Source: JBEIFW01 sp040382215
Lineage (GTDB): Bacteria > Actinomycetota > Acidimicrobiia > Acidimicrobiales > Ilumatobacteraceae
Assembly: GCA_040382215.1 (NCBI GenBank)
Contig: JBEIFW010000018.1
Span: forward strand, 1-29,390
Length of the DNA stretch: 29,390 nucleotides
Reading direction: 5' to 3'
Numbering within the stretch: the first letter of the stretch is position 1; the number at the start of each line of letters is the position of its first letter. The position numbers and the translations under genes were made by a program. Positions 7,085 through 13,444 of this stretch are shown in pieces. Below the pieces are notes generated by a model. The model saw nothing but the letters and a program-made list of their open reading frames with translations, did not search any database and was not told where the DNA came from.

Positions 7085-7126
7085 CGCCGGTAGGGCAGGC
7101 GGGACACCGCGTGATGCGCCGGCTGC

Positions 7127-7306
7127 CTACTTCTTCGAGTCGGCGTCGGACGCGTCGTCCGCAGCGCCCTCGGTAAGGCCCTTCTTGAACTCTTTCTGTG
7201 CCTGGCCGAGCGACCGCGCCAACTTCGGGATCTGAGTTCCACCGAAGACGAGCACGACCACGCCCAGCACGATCCACAGTTCGGGGCCGTTGAGGAACGC
7301 AAGCAT
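7127..7306 (-). CDS. tatA: Sec-independent translocase component TatA/TatE family
   Basis: A 59-residue TatA-type protein for export of folded proteins. It has a short N-terminus with the hydrophobic helix ELWIVLGVVVLVFGG, the hinge GGTQIPKLARSLG, an amphipathic helix ending KEFKKGL, and an acidic-then-basic tail (DDASDADSKK). This is the canonical TatA layout; TatB would usually be longer. The ATG at 7306 is preferred over the TTG two codons upstream because TAGCCT (7313-7318) stands exactly six bases before it. It lies upstream of sigE on the same strand with 85 bases between, and could be read with it. In mycobacteria a tatB gene sits at the other end of the sigE cluster. Confidence 0.9.
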   Translation of the reverse strand: MLAFLNGPELWIVLGVVVLVFGGTQIPKLARSLGQAQKEFKKGLTEGAADDASDADSKK

Positions 7307-7312
7307 GCGCAA

Positions 7313-7318
7313 AGGCTA
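7313..7318 (-). promoter_or_regulatory. Candidate leaderless -10 (TAGCCT) of tatA
   Basis: TAGCCT, six bases, ATG: the geometry expected when the A of the start codon is the first transcribed base. The same hexamer and spacing occur before the VWA and GH57 genes. Confidence 0.5.
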
Positions 7319-7346
7319 GCGGAACGAATCCGGTGCTGTCGGTCGG

Positions 7347-7613
7347 TCAGGCCGTCGCAGTACGGCGCACGTTGAGCGCCCGCTGCCGGCGGATCCGACG
7401 GCGCTCTCGCTCTGACAGCCCGCCCCAGATACCGAACTTCTCACCGTTCGCAAGGGCGAACTCGAGACACTCGGAACGAACGGCACAGGCTCGGCACACC
7501 TCTTTCGCCTCACGGGTGGACGCTCCACGCTCGGGGAAGAAAAGGTCGGGATCGACCCCGAGACAGTTCGCCTCGTCCTGCCACTGTGTTTCGTTGTGTT
7601 CGTCGTAGCGCAT
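7347..7613 (-). CDS. WhiB-family Fe-S transcriptional regulator (second copy)
   Basis: An 88-residue Wbl protein with Cys17, Cys40, Cys43 and Cys49 (C-x22-C-x2-C-x5-C) for the 4Fe-4S cluster, the turn GIWGG (61-65), and a basic tail (SERERRRIRRQRAL). The spacing is the same as in the first WhiB of this window, but the sequences differ enough that they are paralogues, not a recent duplication. The ATG is chosen over an in-frame GTG 24 codons upstream because a near-ideal Shine-Dalgarno GGAGGAGG (7622-7629) lies eight bases before it. Transcription comes from an AT-richer patch at about 7685-7740. The gene precedes tatA and sigE on the same strand, so a shared transcript is possible. Confidence 0.92.
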   Translation of the reverse strand: MRYDEHNETQWQDEANCLGVDPDLFFPERGASTREAKEVCRACAVRSECLEFALANGEKFGIWGGLSERERRRIRRQRALNVRRTATA

Positions 7614-7689
7614 CGCCGCCGCCTCCTCCGGAACCGCCTGCGGGCTGCCGGTCGGCGTGGGGCCCGACGTCTCATCGAATCCCACACCT

Positions 7690-7701
7690 TTGTAGTTACA
7701 A
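7690..7701 (-). promoter_or_regulatory. Inverted repeat TTGTA-AC-TACAA upstream of whiB
   Basis: Five-base arms with a two-base centre (reverse strand), 77 bases before the whiB ATG in the least GC-rich patch of the window. A weak sigma-70-like pair, TTGCGG and CAGAAT with 18-base spacer on the reverse strand, lies just upstream, so the dyad would fall near the transcription start, where an operator could act. Low certainty. Confidence 0.3.
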
Positions 7702-7803
7702 CGATGTCATTCTGCACATAGCACACGGTTTTCCGCAAGGGGTGGATTCATCTTCTGCGCGAGCTCAACCACGATTCGCGCGTAGCTCCTGCCTGAGAAG
7801 GAC

Positions 7804-7832
7804 CTCAGCAGCTCTCAGGGCGCTCTCAGGAC
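7804..7832 (+). promoter_or_regulatory. Three direct CTCAG repeats, OmpR-type binding-site pattern
   Basis: CTCAG occurs at 7804, 7814 and 7825, one helical turn apart; the last two sit in an 11-bp tandem repeat GCTCTCAGGRC (7811-7832). An inverted copy (CTGAG) is at 7793. OmpR/PhoB-family response regulators bind such 10-11 bp direct repeats. It lies 22 bases upstream of the lipoprotein-like ATG of the adjoining gene remnant. Confidence 0.45.
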
Positions 7833-7853
7833 GCCTTCGGCAACGTGTGCACC

Positions 7854-8277
7854 ATGCACCGCCGAACCCGTTCCCGCTCTTTGCCGCTGATCTCGATTGC
7901 GCTCGGCGCCCCGCTCGTCATCGCCGCCTGCGGCGGCGGCGATCGCACGGCCGCAAGCGACCCGAATCCTGCGGCATCTGCTCGACAACGCCGCCCGACA
8001 CGGACACGAGCGCATCGCGCTCACGGTGCGGGACGACGACGGCACCGTGGTGATCGTCGTCGACGACGACGGGGACGGCGCGCCGACCGACGACCGGGAG
8101 CGGATCTTCGAACGCTTCGCCCGCACCGAGGAGTCGCGCTCCCGCGATGCCGGAGGGGTCGGGCTGGGCCTTGCGGTCGTGAGGTCCACGGTTGGGTGCC
8201 TCGGCGGTGACGTCACCGTCGACGACGGCCCGCTCGGAGGAGCCCGGTTCACCGTGCGGCTTCCGGCCACCGGCTGA
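7854..8277 (+). pseudogene. Remnant: lipoprotein start fused out of frame to a histidine-kinase ATPase domain
   Basis: The ATG at 7854 opens a convincing lipoprotein signal: basic start (MHRRTRSR), hydrophobic core, and a lipobox ending IAAC with Cys26 followed by GGGD. From about 7955 the protein-like signal moves to another frame, which reads TRILRHLLDNAARHG (N box), VDDDGDGAP (G1), RIFERFAR (F box) and GGVGLGLAVV (G2), then a normal end (GARFTVRLP) and stop. That is the C-terminal half of a GHKL histidine-kinase ATPase domain. The dimerisation/His domain and all sensor parts are missing, and the kinase frame has only a TTG available for a start. The simplest reading is an internal deletion that removed the lipoprotein body, probably a response regulator, and most of the kinase. 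Confidence 0.7.
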
Positions 8278-8288
8278 GGGCACCGGGA

Positions 8289-10304
8289 CTAGGCCCCTCG
8301 GCGGTTCCCCCGGCGGCTGAGCGAACGCTTGTGCTCGATGAAATCGACGAGGACGTAGTCGCCAAGGTTCTCCGGGGTCGTGTAGAACGCCCGCCCCCGG
8401 TTCATCTTGGTGATCTTCTCGACGAAGGCCTTGAGGTACGCATTGGCGTCGAGCATGAAGGTGTTGATCCGGATGCCGTCCCGCGTGCAGCGCTGCACCT
8501 CGCGCAGGGTGGCCTGCACCGTCTCGGGCACGGGCGGGTACGAGAAGAACACCTCGCCGTCGGGTTCGATGTGGGCGGTCGGCTCGCCGTCGGTGATCAT
8601 GATGATCTGCTTGGTGCCGGTCTGACGCGCCAGCAGCTGCCGGCTGAGCAGGAAGGCATGCTGCATGTTCGTGCCGTACACGAAGTCCCACGACACCTCG
8701 GGGAGCTGTTCGGCCTTCAGGATCCTGGCCACCTCCGAGAAGCCGACGATGCCGAGGTAGTCACGCGGGAACTGGGTGGAGATGAGCGAGTGCAGTGCCA
8801 TCGCCACCTTCTTCGCCGGGAGGAAGTTGTCCCGCATCGGCATCGACAACGACAAGTCGAGCATCAGCACCGTCGAGGACCGCGTGAGCACCTCGGTTCG
8901 CTCGATCTCGAAATCCTCCGACGACAGCCGCACCGGCGTGCCCGAACCTTGCCGGGTGATCGCGTTGCGGATCGTGCGGTGAAGGTCGAGGTTGAACGGG
9001 TCGCCGAACTCGTAGGGCTTCGAGTCGTAGGTGCGCTCGTGGCCGATCCCCGTACGGGCGATCTGGTGGCCACCCATCTTGTCCTTGGTGAGTTTGGCGA
9101 ACAGATCTTCGAGCGCATTCGCACCGATCTTGCGGATGCCTCGAGGGGTGAGCTCGTAGCGGCCTTCCTTGTTCTCGATCAGCCCGGCGTTCTCGAGCAT
9201 CTTCGCCAGTTCGGCGAGCCGCTCGAGCGACCGCGCCGCATCGTCGCCCAGCAGATCGGAAACCTTGTCGAGGTCGGCTTCGGCGAGGGCGCCGGGATTG
9301 GTTGCGCCCCGCAGGAGCTGCTCGAGTTGATCCATGTCGCCGAGCTGGTCGAAGAGCTGGGCGGCCTCGGCGAACCCGAGCGGATCCTGACCCGAGAAGT
9401 CGTAGCGCTGCTCCCATCCCATCTGCGGGAACAGGCCGCGGAGGTGCTCGCCGAGTTGCTGTACCTGCCAGTTGAGATCCATGTCCTGCAGGAGCTGCTC
9501 GCTCAGGCCTTGGAGCTGGGCGCGCTGCTCGGGCGTCATCGAGTTGAGCATCCGCTGCATGTTCGCCATGCGCTGGGCCATCACCTCGAGCAGTTCGTCG
9601 AGGTTCTGCGGGTTCTCGGGGAAGAAGTCCCCGAAGCGCTGCATGAACTCCTCGAAGCCCGGGTCCTCACCCCGGGACCGCTTGTCGAGCATCTCGTTGA
9701 GGCTCGACAGCATGTCCTTCATCCGCTGCATCTGGGCTTCGTCGATGTTCTGCATCGCACCGGACATCTGGTTGACGTACTGCTGCATCAGCTGCTGTCG
9801 CAGCCGGTCGAGCAGTTCCTCGAACCGTTGCTGGGCCTCGGCGGAGGTGAAGTCGTACTGCTGGAGCTCGCGCACCTGCCCGGCGAGGTCGGGCGGGAGC
9901 ATGTCGAGTTGGAACTGCTTGTCGTCGGCAGTCTGACGGCCAAGTTCCTGCTGACGCGGATCGGGGGACGCGGCGGCCTCCTTCCGGCGCTGCTCGAGGG
10001 ATTGACGCTCGGCGTCCACCACGTCGCGCAGTTCTTGGGCGATGTCGTCGTACACCCCGCCGAGGTCGTAACGCTCGAGGGTGTCCTGGCGCTTGCGCCG
10101 CAGCTTCTCCATCAGCTCACGGATCCCTTGGAGCTTCTCACCGTTCCGGTCCTTGAATCCGTTCTGCATCATGCGGCGCAGCGCGTTGTTGAGATCACCG
10201 TGGTACAGCAGGTCGTCGGTGATCTCGTCAAGGATGGCGTCGGCGTCGAGGTCGAACCCTTTCTGGGTGCCGTCCCACCGGGAGTACGTGAAGCGAAGCG
10301 CCAT
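8289..10304 (-). CDS. von Willebrand factor A domain protein (CoxE/ChlD-like)
   Basis: A 671-residue protein with an intact C-terminal VWA domain (about 475-660). The metal-ion-dependent adhesion site is complete: Asp483-x-Ser485-x-Ser487 (DLSLS), Thr545 (GTN) and Asp572 (ITDGEP). The long N-terminal part (about 60-400) is helical and rich in Gln, Met, Leu and Glu, probably coiled-coil scaffolding. There is no signal peptide, so it is cytoplasmic. VWA proteins of this kind work with MoxR/ChlI-type AAA+ ATPases to remodel or insert metals into partner proteins; the ATPase at 13445-14851 on the same strand is the natural partner although three genes separate them. TAGCCT lies six bases before the ATG. 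Confidence 0.85.
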   Translation of the reverse strand: MALRFTYSRWDGTQKGFDLDADAILDEITDDLLYHGDLNNALRRMMQNGFKDRNGEKLQGIRELMEKLRRKRQDTLERYDLGGVYDDIAQELRDVVDAERQSLEQRRKEAAASPDPRQQELGRQTADDKQFQLDMLPPDLAGQVRELQQYDFTSAEAQQRFEELLDRLRQQLMQQYVNQMSGAMQNIDEAQMQRMKDMLSSLNEMLDKRSRGEDPGFEEFMQRFGDFFPENPQNLDELLEVMAQRMANMQRMLNSMTPEQRAQLQGLSEQLLQDMDLNWQVQQLGEHLRGLFPQMGWEQRYDFSGQDPLGFAEAAQLFDQLGDMDQLEQLLRGATNPGALAEADLDKVSDLLGDDAARSLERLAELAKMLENAGLIENKEGRYELTPRGIRKIGANALEDLFAKLTKDKMGGHQIARTGIGHERTYDSKPYEFGDPFNLDLHRTIRNAITRQGSGTPVRLSSEDFEIERTEVLTRSSTVLMLDLSLSMPMRDNFLPAKKVAMALHSLISTQFPRDYLGIVGFSEVARILKAEQLPEVSWDFVYGTNMQHAFLLSRQLLARQTGTKQIIMITDGEPTAHIEPDGEVFFSYPPVPETVQATLREVQRCTRDGIRINTFMLDANAYLKAFVEKITKMNRGRAFYTTPENLGDYVLVDFIEHKRSLSRRGNRRGA

Positions 10305-10310
10305 GGCGGG

Positions 10311-10316
10311 AGGCTA
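10311..10316 (-). promoter_or_regulatory. Candidate leaderless -10 (TAGCCT) of the VWA gene
   Basis: TAGCCT exactly six bases before the ATG with no ribosome-binding sequence; same element as before tatA. It means the VWA gene has its own promoter although the next gene on the strand ends only 37 bases upstream. Confidence 0.5.
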
Positions 10317-10341
10317 CCGCCCGACCGAGGAGCCGGAACGC

Positions 10342-11721
10342 TCAGCTGCCGGCAGCCTGCAGGATGTTCCCGGCCGGCAGATTCGCGGTATCGAAGAACG
10401 CAAAGAACTCCCGCGTCGAGCCCTTCAGGTAACGGGCACGATCACCACCCATCCGGCGGTCGAGCAAGGACGGGGTGATCTGACCGTCCGGACCGTTCGC
10501 GAACGTGAAGAACGTCGGCCAGGTGCCGTTGATGTCGAGTTGCATGGCCCGGACGCACCCCATCGATGCGAGCACGTCGGACAGCATGATGGCGTCCACC
10601 TTGCCAACGGCCCCGTACATGAGGCGCCCATCGGCGAGGACGCAGACCGACGAGCGCAGCACGAACATCTCGTTGCCGAAGTCGGCTCCCCACCAGACAC
10701 CCTTACTGTCACGGACCATCGCTTTCCCAGCGTCGACGAGCAGTGGGAGGTTCTGACGCAACGACACCCAGGTGCCGTCGTCGACCAGGTCACGCCCGAA
10801 GGCTCCAACCGTCACCTTCCCGTTCCGGTCAACGGCGAGGGTGGCCTCCCCGTCGAGCAACGGCCGTACGACCCGGCCCTCGGTCTTGTAACCGCCCTTG
10901 ATGTGTTCGAAGCGGAAGCCGCCGTTGAAGGCGGCGATGACCATCGGCTGCAACTCGGCCGGCACCTTGTTCCCCAGGGTCCAGTCCTTGCCCCCGGGCA
11001 CATCCGAGCCGTTGAACAGACCGGCGCGCGCATACCGCTGGTCGATGACGGCGAAGCTCCCGATCACCGACGGGTACGCCGTCGAAGGACGCCAAGACGT
11101 GGCCCACACGGCCGGATGACCACCGGCGGATGCGACAGGAACCCACACGCCTTCGCCTTCCAGCGCCGGACCGACGGCAGGCGCCAGATCGGCCGGGCGT
11201 GCCGGCGGCGGGGGAACCGTGGTCGGGGGGACCGTCGGCGGTGCCGTCGTCACCGGCGCCTGGGTGACCGGGGCCTGTGGTGAGGGCACCACGGGCACCA
11301 CGGTCGCCACGGTCGCCACGGTCGTCGTGCTCGCTACGGTCGCAGGAGCCGTCGCCTGCACGGGCGGCGCCGTGACCGGCACGGTGAGCGCAAGCTCGTC
11401 GGCCGGCCGGGTCGATGGCGGCTCGGAGAAGACCCAACGCTCGACCGCGTCAACGAGCCGTCCGAAGCCGTGGTCTCGCGCCCAGGTGACGGCGCGCTGC
11501 TCGACGGTGTCGCCGTTCGGGGTGGCCACGAACGAGACGAGCGACGACCCGAAGCCGCCGATCACCAACGCCAACAGGCCCACGAGCGCCTGACCGACGA
11601 CACGACGCCGCCGCCAACCGGTTCGCTGCCATCGTCGGACCGGCCCGGCGAGCCGTGGCTGGTCCGCACCCGCAGCGGTATTCGCCCGATCGAGTTCGAC
11701 CGTCGACACGACAACCCCCAC
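10342..11721 (-). CDS. Membrane-anchored phosphodiester glycosidase family protein (DUF2233/NAGPA-like)
   Basis: A 459-residue protein with a basic cytoplasmic start (about 28-41, RRWQRTGWRRRR), one transmembrane segment (42-66), a Pro/Thr/Val-rich low-complexity linker (112-175, repeated TVATVATV and APVTQAPVT units) and an outer domain. That domain has AAFNGGFRFE (263-272), YKTEGRVV and MQLDINGTW (393-401), features of the phosphodiester glycosidase (NAGPA) fold that removes sugar-phosphodiester-linked groups. Substrate unknown; cell-wall glycopolymers are plausible because the catalytic part faces outward. The GTG at 11721 is used; a GTG four codons later (11709) has a better G-rich ribosome-binding stretch (GGGGG) and may be the true start. 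Fold call fairly secure, function inferred. Confidence 0.75.
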   Translation of the reverse strand: MGVVVSTVELDRANTAAGADQPRLAGPVRRWQRTGWRRRRVVGQALVGLLALVIGGFGSSLVSFVATPNGDTVEQRAVTWARDHGFGRLVDAVERWVFSEPPSTRPADELALTVPVTAPPVQATAPATVASTTTVATVATVVPVVPSPQAPVTQAPVTTAPPTVPPTTVPPPPARPADLAPAVGPALEGEGVWVPVASAGGHPAVWATSWRPSTAYPSVIGSFAVIDQRYARAGLFNGSDVPGGKDWTLGNKVPAELQPMVIAAFNGGFRFEHIKGGYKTEGRVVRPLLDGEATLAVDRNGKVTVGAFGRDLVDDGTWVSLRQNLPLLVDAGKAMVRDSKGVWWGADFGNEMFVLRSSVCVLADGRLMYGAVGKVDAIMLSDVLASMGCVRAMQLDINGTWPTFFTFANGPDGQITPSLLDRRMGGDRARYLKGSTREFFAFFDTANLPAGNILQAAGS

Positions 11722-11796
11722 TCGAGATTCGTGCGTAGGCCGTCACCGTAGCGGCTCCCATCGGTATGGGCACACCGCCTCGCTCCCCCGATCACC

Positions 11797-11802
11797 TAGC
11801 CT
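11797..11802 (+). promoter_or_regulatory. Candidate -10 (TAGCCT) of the cyclase gene
   Basis: TAGCCT ten bases before the ATG, so the transcript would have a leader of only three or four bases. No Shine-Dalgarno sequence is present. Confidence 0.4.
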
Positions 11803-11812
11803 ACGGGACGTC

Positions 11813-12364
11813 ATGCGCGTACCCCGCACGTTCGTGTTCGTGGACCTTGGCGGCTTCACCAATTACACCGCCAGTCACGGCGACGACGCTGCTGGCGCGA
11901 TCCTGTCCACCTTCCGGGCGATCGCCCGAGAGGTCGCCTCCGAGCGAGGGGTGCGAATTGCGAAGTGGCTCGGCGACGGCTGCATGATCGTCGCCGTCGA
12001 TCAGCCCGACGCCGTCGCCGCAACCCTGGAGCTCGAACACCGGTGTCGCCGAGCGGTGCGGCCGCTCAACCTGCGCGCCGGGCTCGCCACCGGCTACGCA
12101 CTGCTGTTCGAAGGCGACGACTACATCGGATCGGCGGTCAACCTCGCCGCCCGCCTGTGCGACGTCGCCGGACCCTGGGAAGTGCTCGCTCCCGCAGCGA
12201 TCACCGCCGAATTGCCTGCCGGCGTCGTCGCGCAGCCCCACGGCACCATCGACCTGCGCGGCTTCCCGGAAGCCATGGAGGTCGTCGAGCTCTCCGGGGA
12301 GGTAGAGCCCAAGGAGCGCAACGACACCGGCGAGCTGTGGACCCGCTCGCCGTTCGTCGCGTGA
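11813..12364 (+). CDS. Class III adenylate/guanylate cyclase, single domain
   Basis: A 183-residue protein that is little more than a cyclase catalytic domain. The metal-binding aspartates are Asp11 (FVFVDLGGFT) and Asp55 (KWLGDGCMI), Lys51 occupies the base-recognition position, and DDYIGSAVNLAARL (102-115) carries the transition-state residues Asn110 and Arg114. All catalytic residues therefore look intact, so synthesis of cAMP or cGMP as a dimer is expected. There is no membrane, HAMP or sensor domain; its input must come from a partner. The stop overlaps the GTG of the next gene (GTGA), so that product, a GH1-fold protein without active-site glutamates, is the likeliest partner. It is cytoplasmic. 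Confidence 0.85.
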   Translation: MRVPRTFVFVDLGGFTNYTASHGDDAAGAILSTFRAIAREVASERGVRIAKWLGDGCMIVAVDQPDAVAATLELEHRCRRAVRPLNLRAGLATGYALLFEGDDYIGSAVNLAARLCDVAGPWEVLAPAAITAELPAGVVAQPHGTIDLRGFPEAMEVVELSGEVEPKERNDTGELWTRSPFVA

Positions 12365-13437
12365 CCGTACTCGGGGTCGTCTGCCCGCTCGTCGTGTCCC
12401 TCGGGCACGCCTCCAACTCGGATCATGCCGACCGCCGCGCGCCGGCACGTCCGAACGGTATGTCCACCCGAGCCGCTGAAGACCTGGTGGTCCTCGCCTC
12501 CCACGGCGTGCGCGCGGTGCGGCTGCCGGTCGACTGGTCCCGCCTGGTCCCCACCCCGGCCGGGCCCGATCACGCCACGATCGAGTGGTATCGCACCGTG
12601 CTCGACGCAGCGGGACAAGCCGGCGTCGCCGTGTGGCTCTCGCTGTACGAGGGTGTCGCTCCGGCGTGGTTCGACGACGCCGGCGGCTGGGATGACGAGC
12701 GGGCAGCGTCCCGATGGTGGCCCCGCTACGTCGCGACCGCGGCCGAGCACCTCGGGGACGGCGTCGCCGGCTGGTGTCCGATCGACCGGCCGACCCGCCT
12801 GGCCCGGCGCGGCTGGCTCGGCGGTGGATCGCCTCCCGAACGCGACGACCCACGGCGCCACGCCGAGGTGTTGCGTACCTTTGCGGTGGCCTGGCGAGAC
12901 GCCTGGCGGGTACTGCGCGGGGGGCCGCCGGTGGCGACCCTGCTCGAGCTGGAGGTGGTCCGGCCCGCCGACCAGACGATCCCCGCAGCAGCGGCGGCCC
13001 GACGCCGGGACGCAACGCTGTGGTCGCTCTGGCTGCGAGCGTTGCGCGACGGAGTGGTCGAAGTGCCCGGGCTGGCCGCTCGGGAGATCCACGACCTCGC
13101 CGGTGCCCTCGACGTGCTCGGAGCCGTCGTCAGCGTCCCCATCAAGGCCGACGACGTCGCCGGGATCGGGCAGCGGCTCGTCGAACAAGCGCCCGAGCGG
13201 CCGCTTCATCTCACGCTCGTCCCACCGCCGGGCCTTGGCCGGATCGAGGTCGCCCGCCGCGTCGAGTCGCTGCGACCGTCGATTGCGGAGTTGGCCGCGG
13301 GTCGACTCGAGGCGCTGTGGTGGTCCCCCGGGATCGATCCGCTCGATCAGCCCGTCGACCGCCGAACCGGGTTCCTCGACGAGGACCGCCACCCCGGCCC
13401 GATCGCCGAGGCGGTCGCCTCGATCATGCCGAACTGA
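12361..13437 (+). CDS. GH1-fold protein lacking both catalytic glutamates (probable pseudoenzyme)
   Basis: A 358-residue protein that tracks glycoside hydrolase family 1. VRAVRLPVDWSRLVPT (50-65) matches the FRFSIAWSRI strand, WYRTVLDAAGQAGVAVWLSLYE (76-97) matches the YHWDLP helix-strand, and DDAGGW (105-110) is the GGW motif. In GH1 the acid/base glutamate lies in T-x-N-E-P; here the segment is PIDRP (140-144), with Arg143 at the glutamate. The nucleophile motif ITENG corresponds to LTLVP (284-288) with Leu286. The WSLLDNFEW segment corresponds to WWSPGIDPLDQ (320-330), followed by RRTGFLDED in place of R-x-G-L-x-x-VD. Hydrolysis is therefore unlikely; sugar binding or regulation of the cyclase made from the overlapping upstream gene is possible. 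The GTG start is fixed by the GTGA overlap. Confidence 0.7.
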   Translation: MTVLGVVCPLVVSLGHASNSDHADRRAPARPNGMSTRAAEDLVVLASHGVRAVRLPVDWSRLVPTPAGPDHATIEWYRTVLDAAGQAGVAVWLSLYEGVAPAWFDDAGGWDDERAASRWWPRYVATAAEHLGDGVAGWCPIDRPTRLARRGWLGGGSPPERDDPRRHAEVLRTFAVAWRDAWRVLRGGPPVATLLELEVVRPADQTIPAAAAARRRDATLWSLWLRALRDGVVEVPGLAAREIHDLAGALDVLGAVVSVPIKADDVAGIGQRLVEQAPERPLHLTLVPPPGLGRIEVARRVESLRPSIAELAAGRLEALWWSPGIDPLDQPVDRRTGFLDEDRHPGPIAEAVASIMPN

Positions 13438-13444
13438 CCGCGGG

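Noticed and set aside
7614..7685. Longer start (GTG at 7685) for the second WhiB
   Set aside because: The extra 24 residues are not typical of the family, and the ATG at 7613 has a near-ideal Shine-Dalgarno sequence eight bases upstream.
8331..10478. 715-codon forward reading frame opposite the VWA gene
   Set aside because: It mirrors the Gln/Leu/Glu-rich helices of the VWA protein as a repetitive Leu/Glu/His string without any domain. The reverse frame has a complete metal-binding VWA motif.
11320..11400. Repetitive DNA in the glycosidase-like gene that might be a mobile or CRISPR-like repeat
   Set aside because: It encodes the Thr/Val/Pro-rich linker of the membrane protein; the repeats are short, degenerate and in frame.
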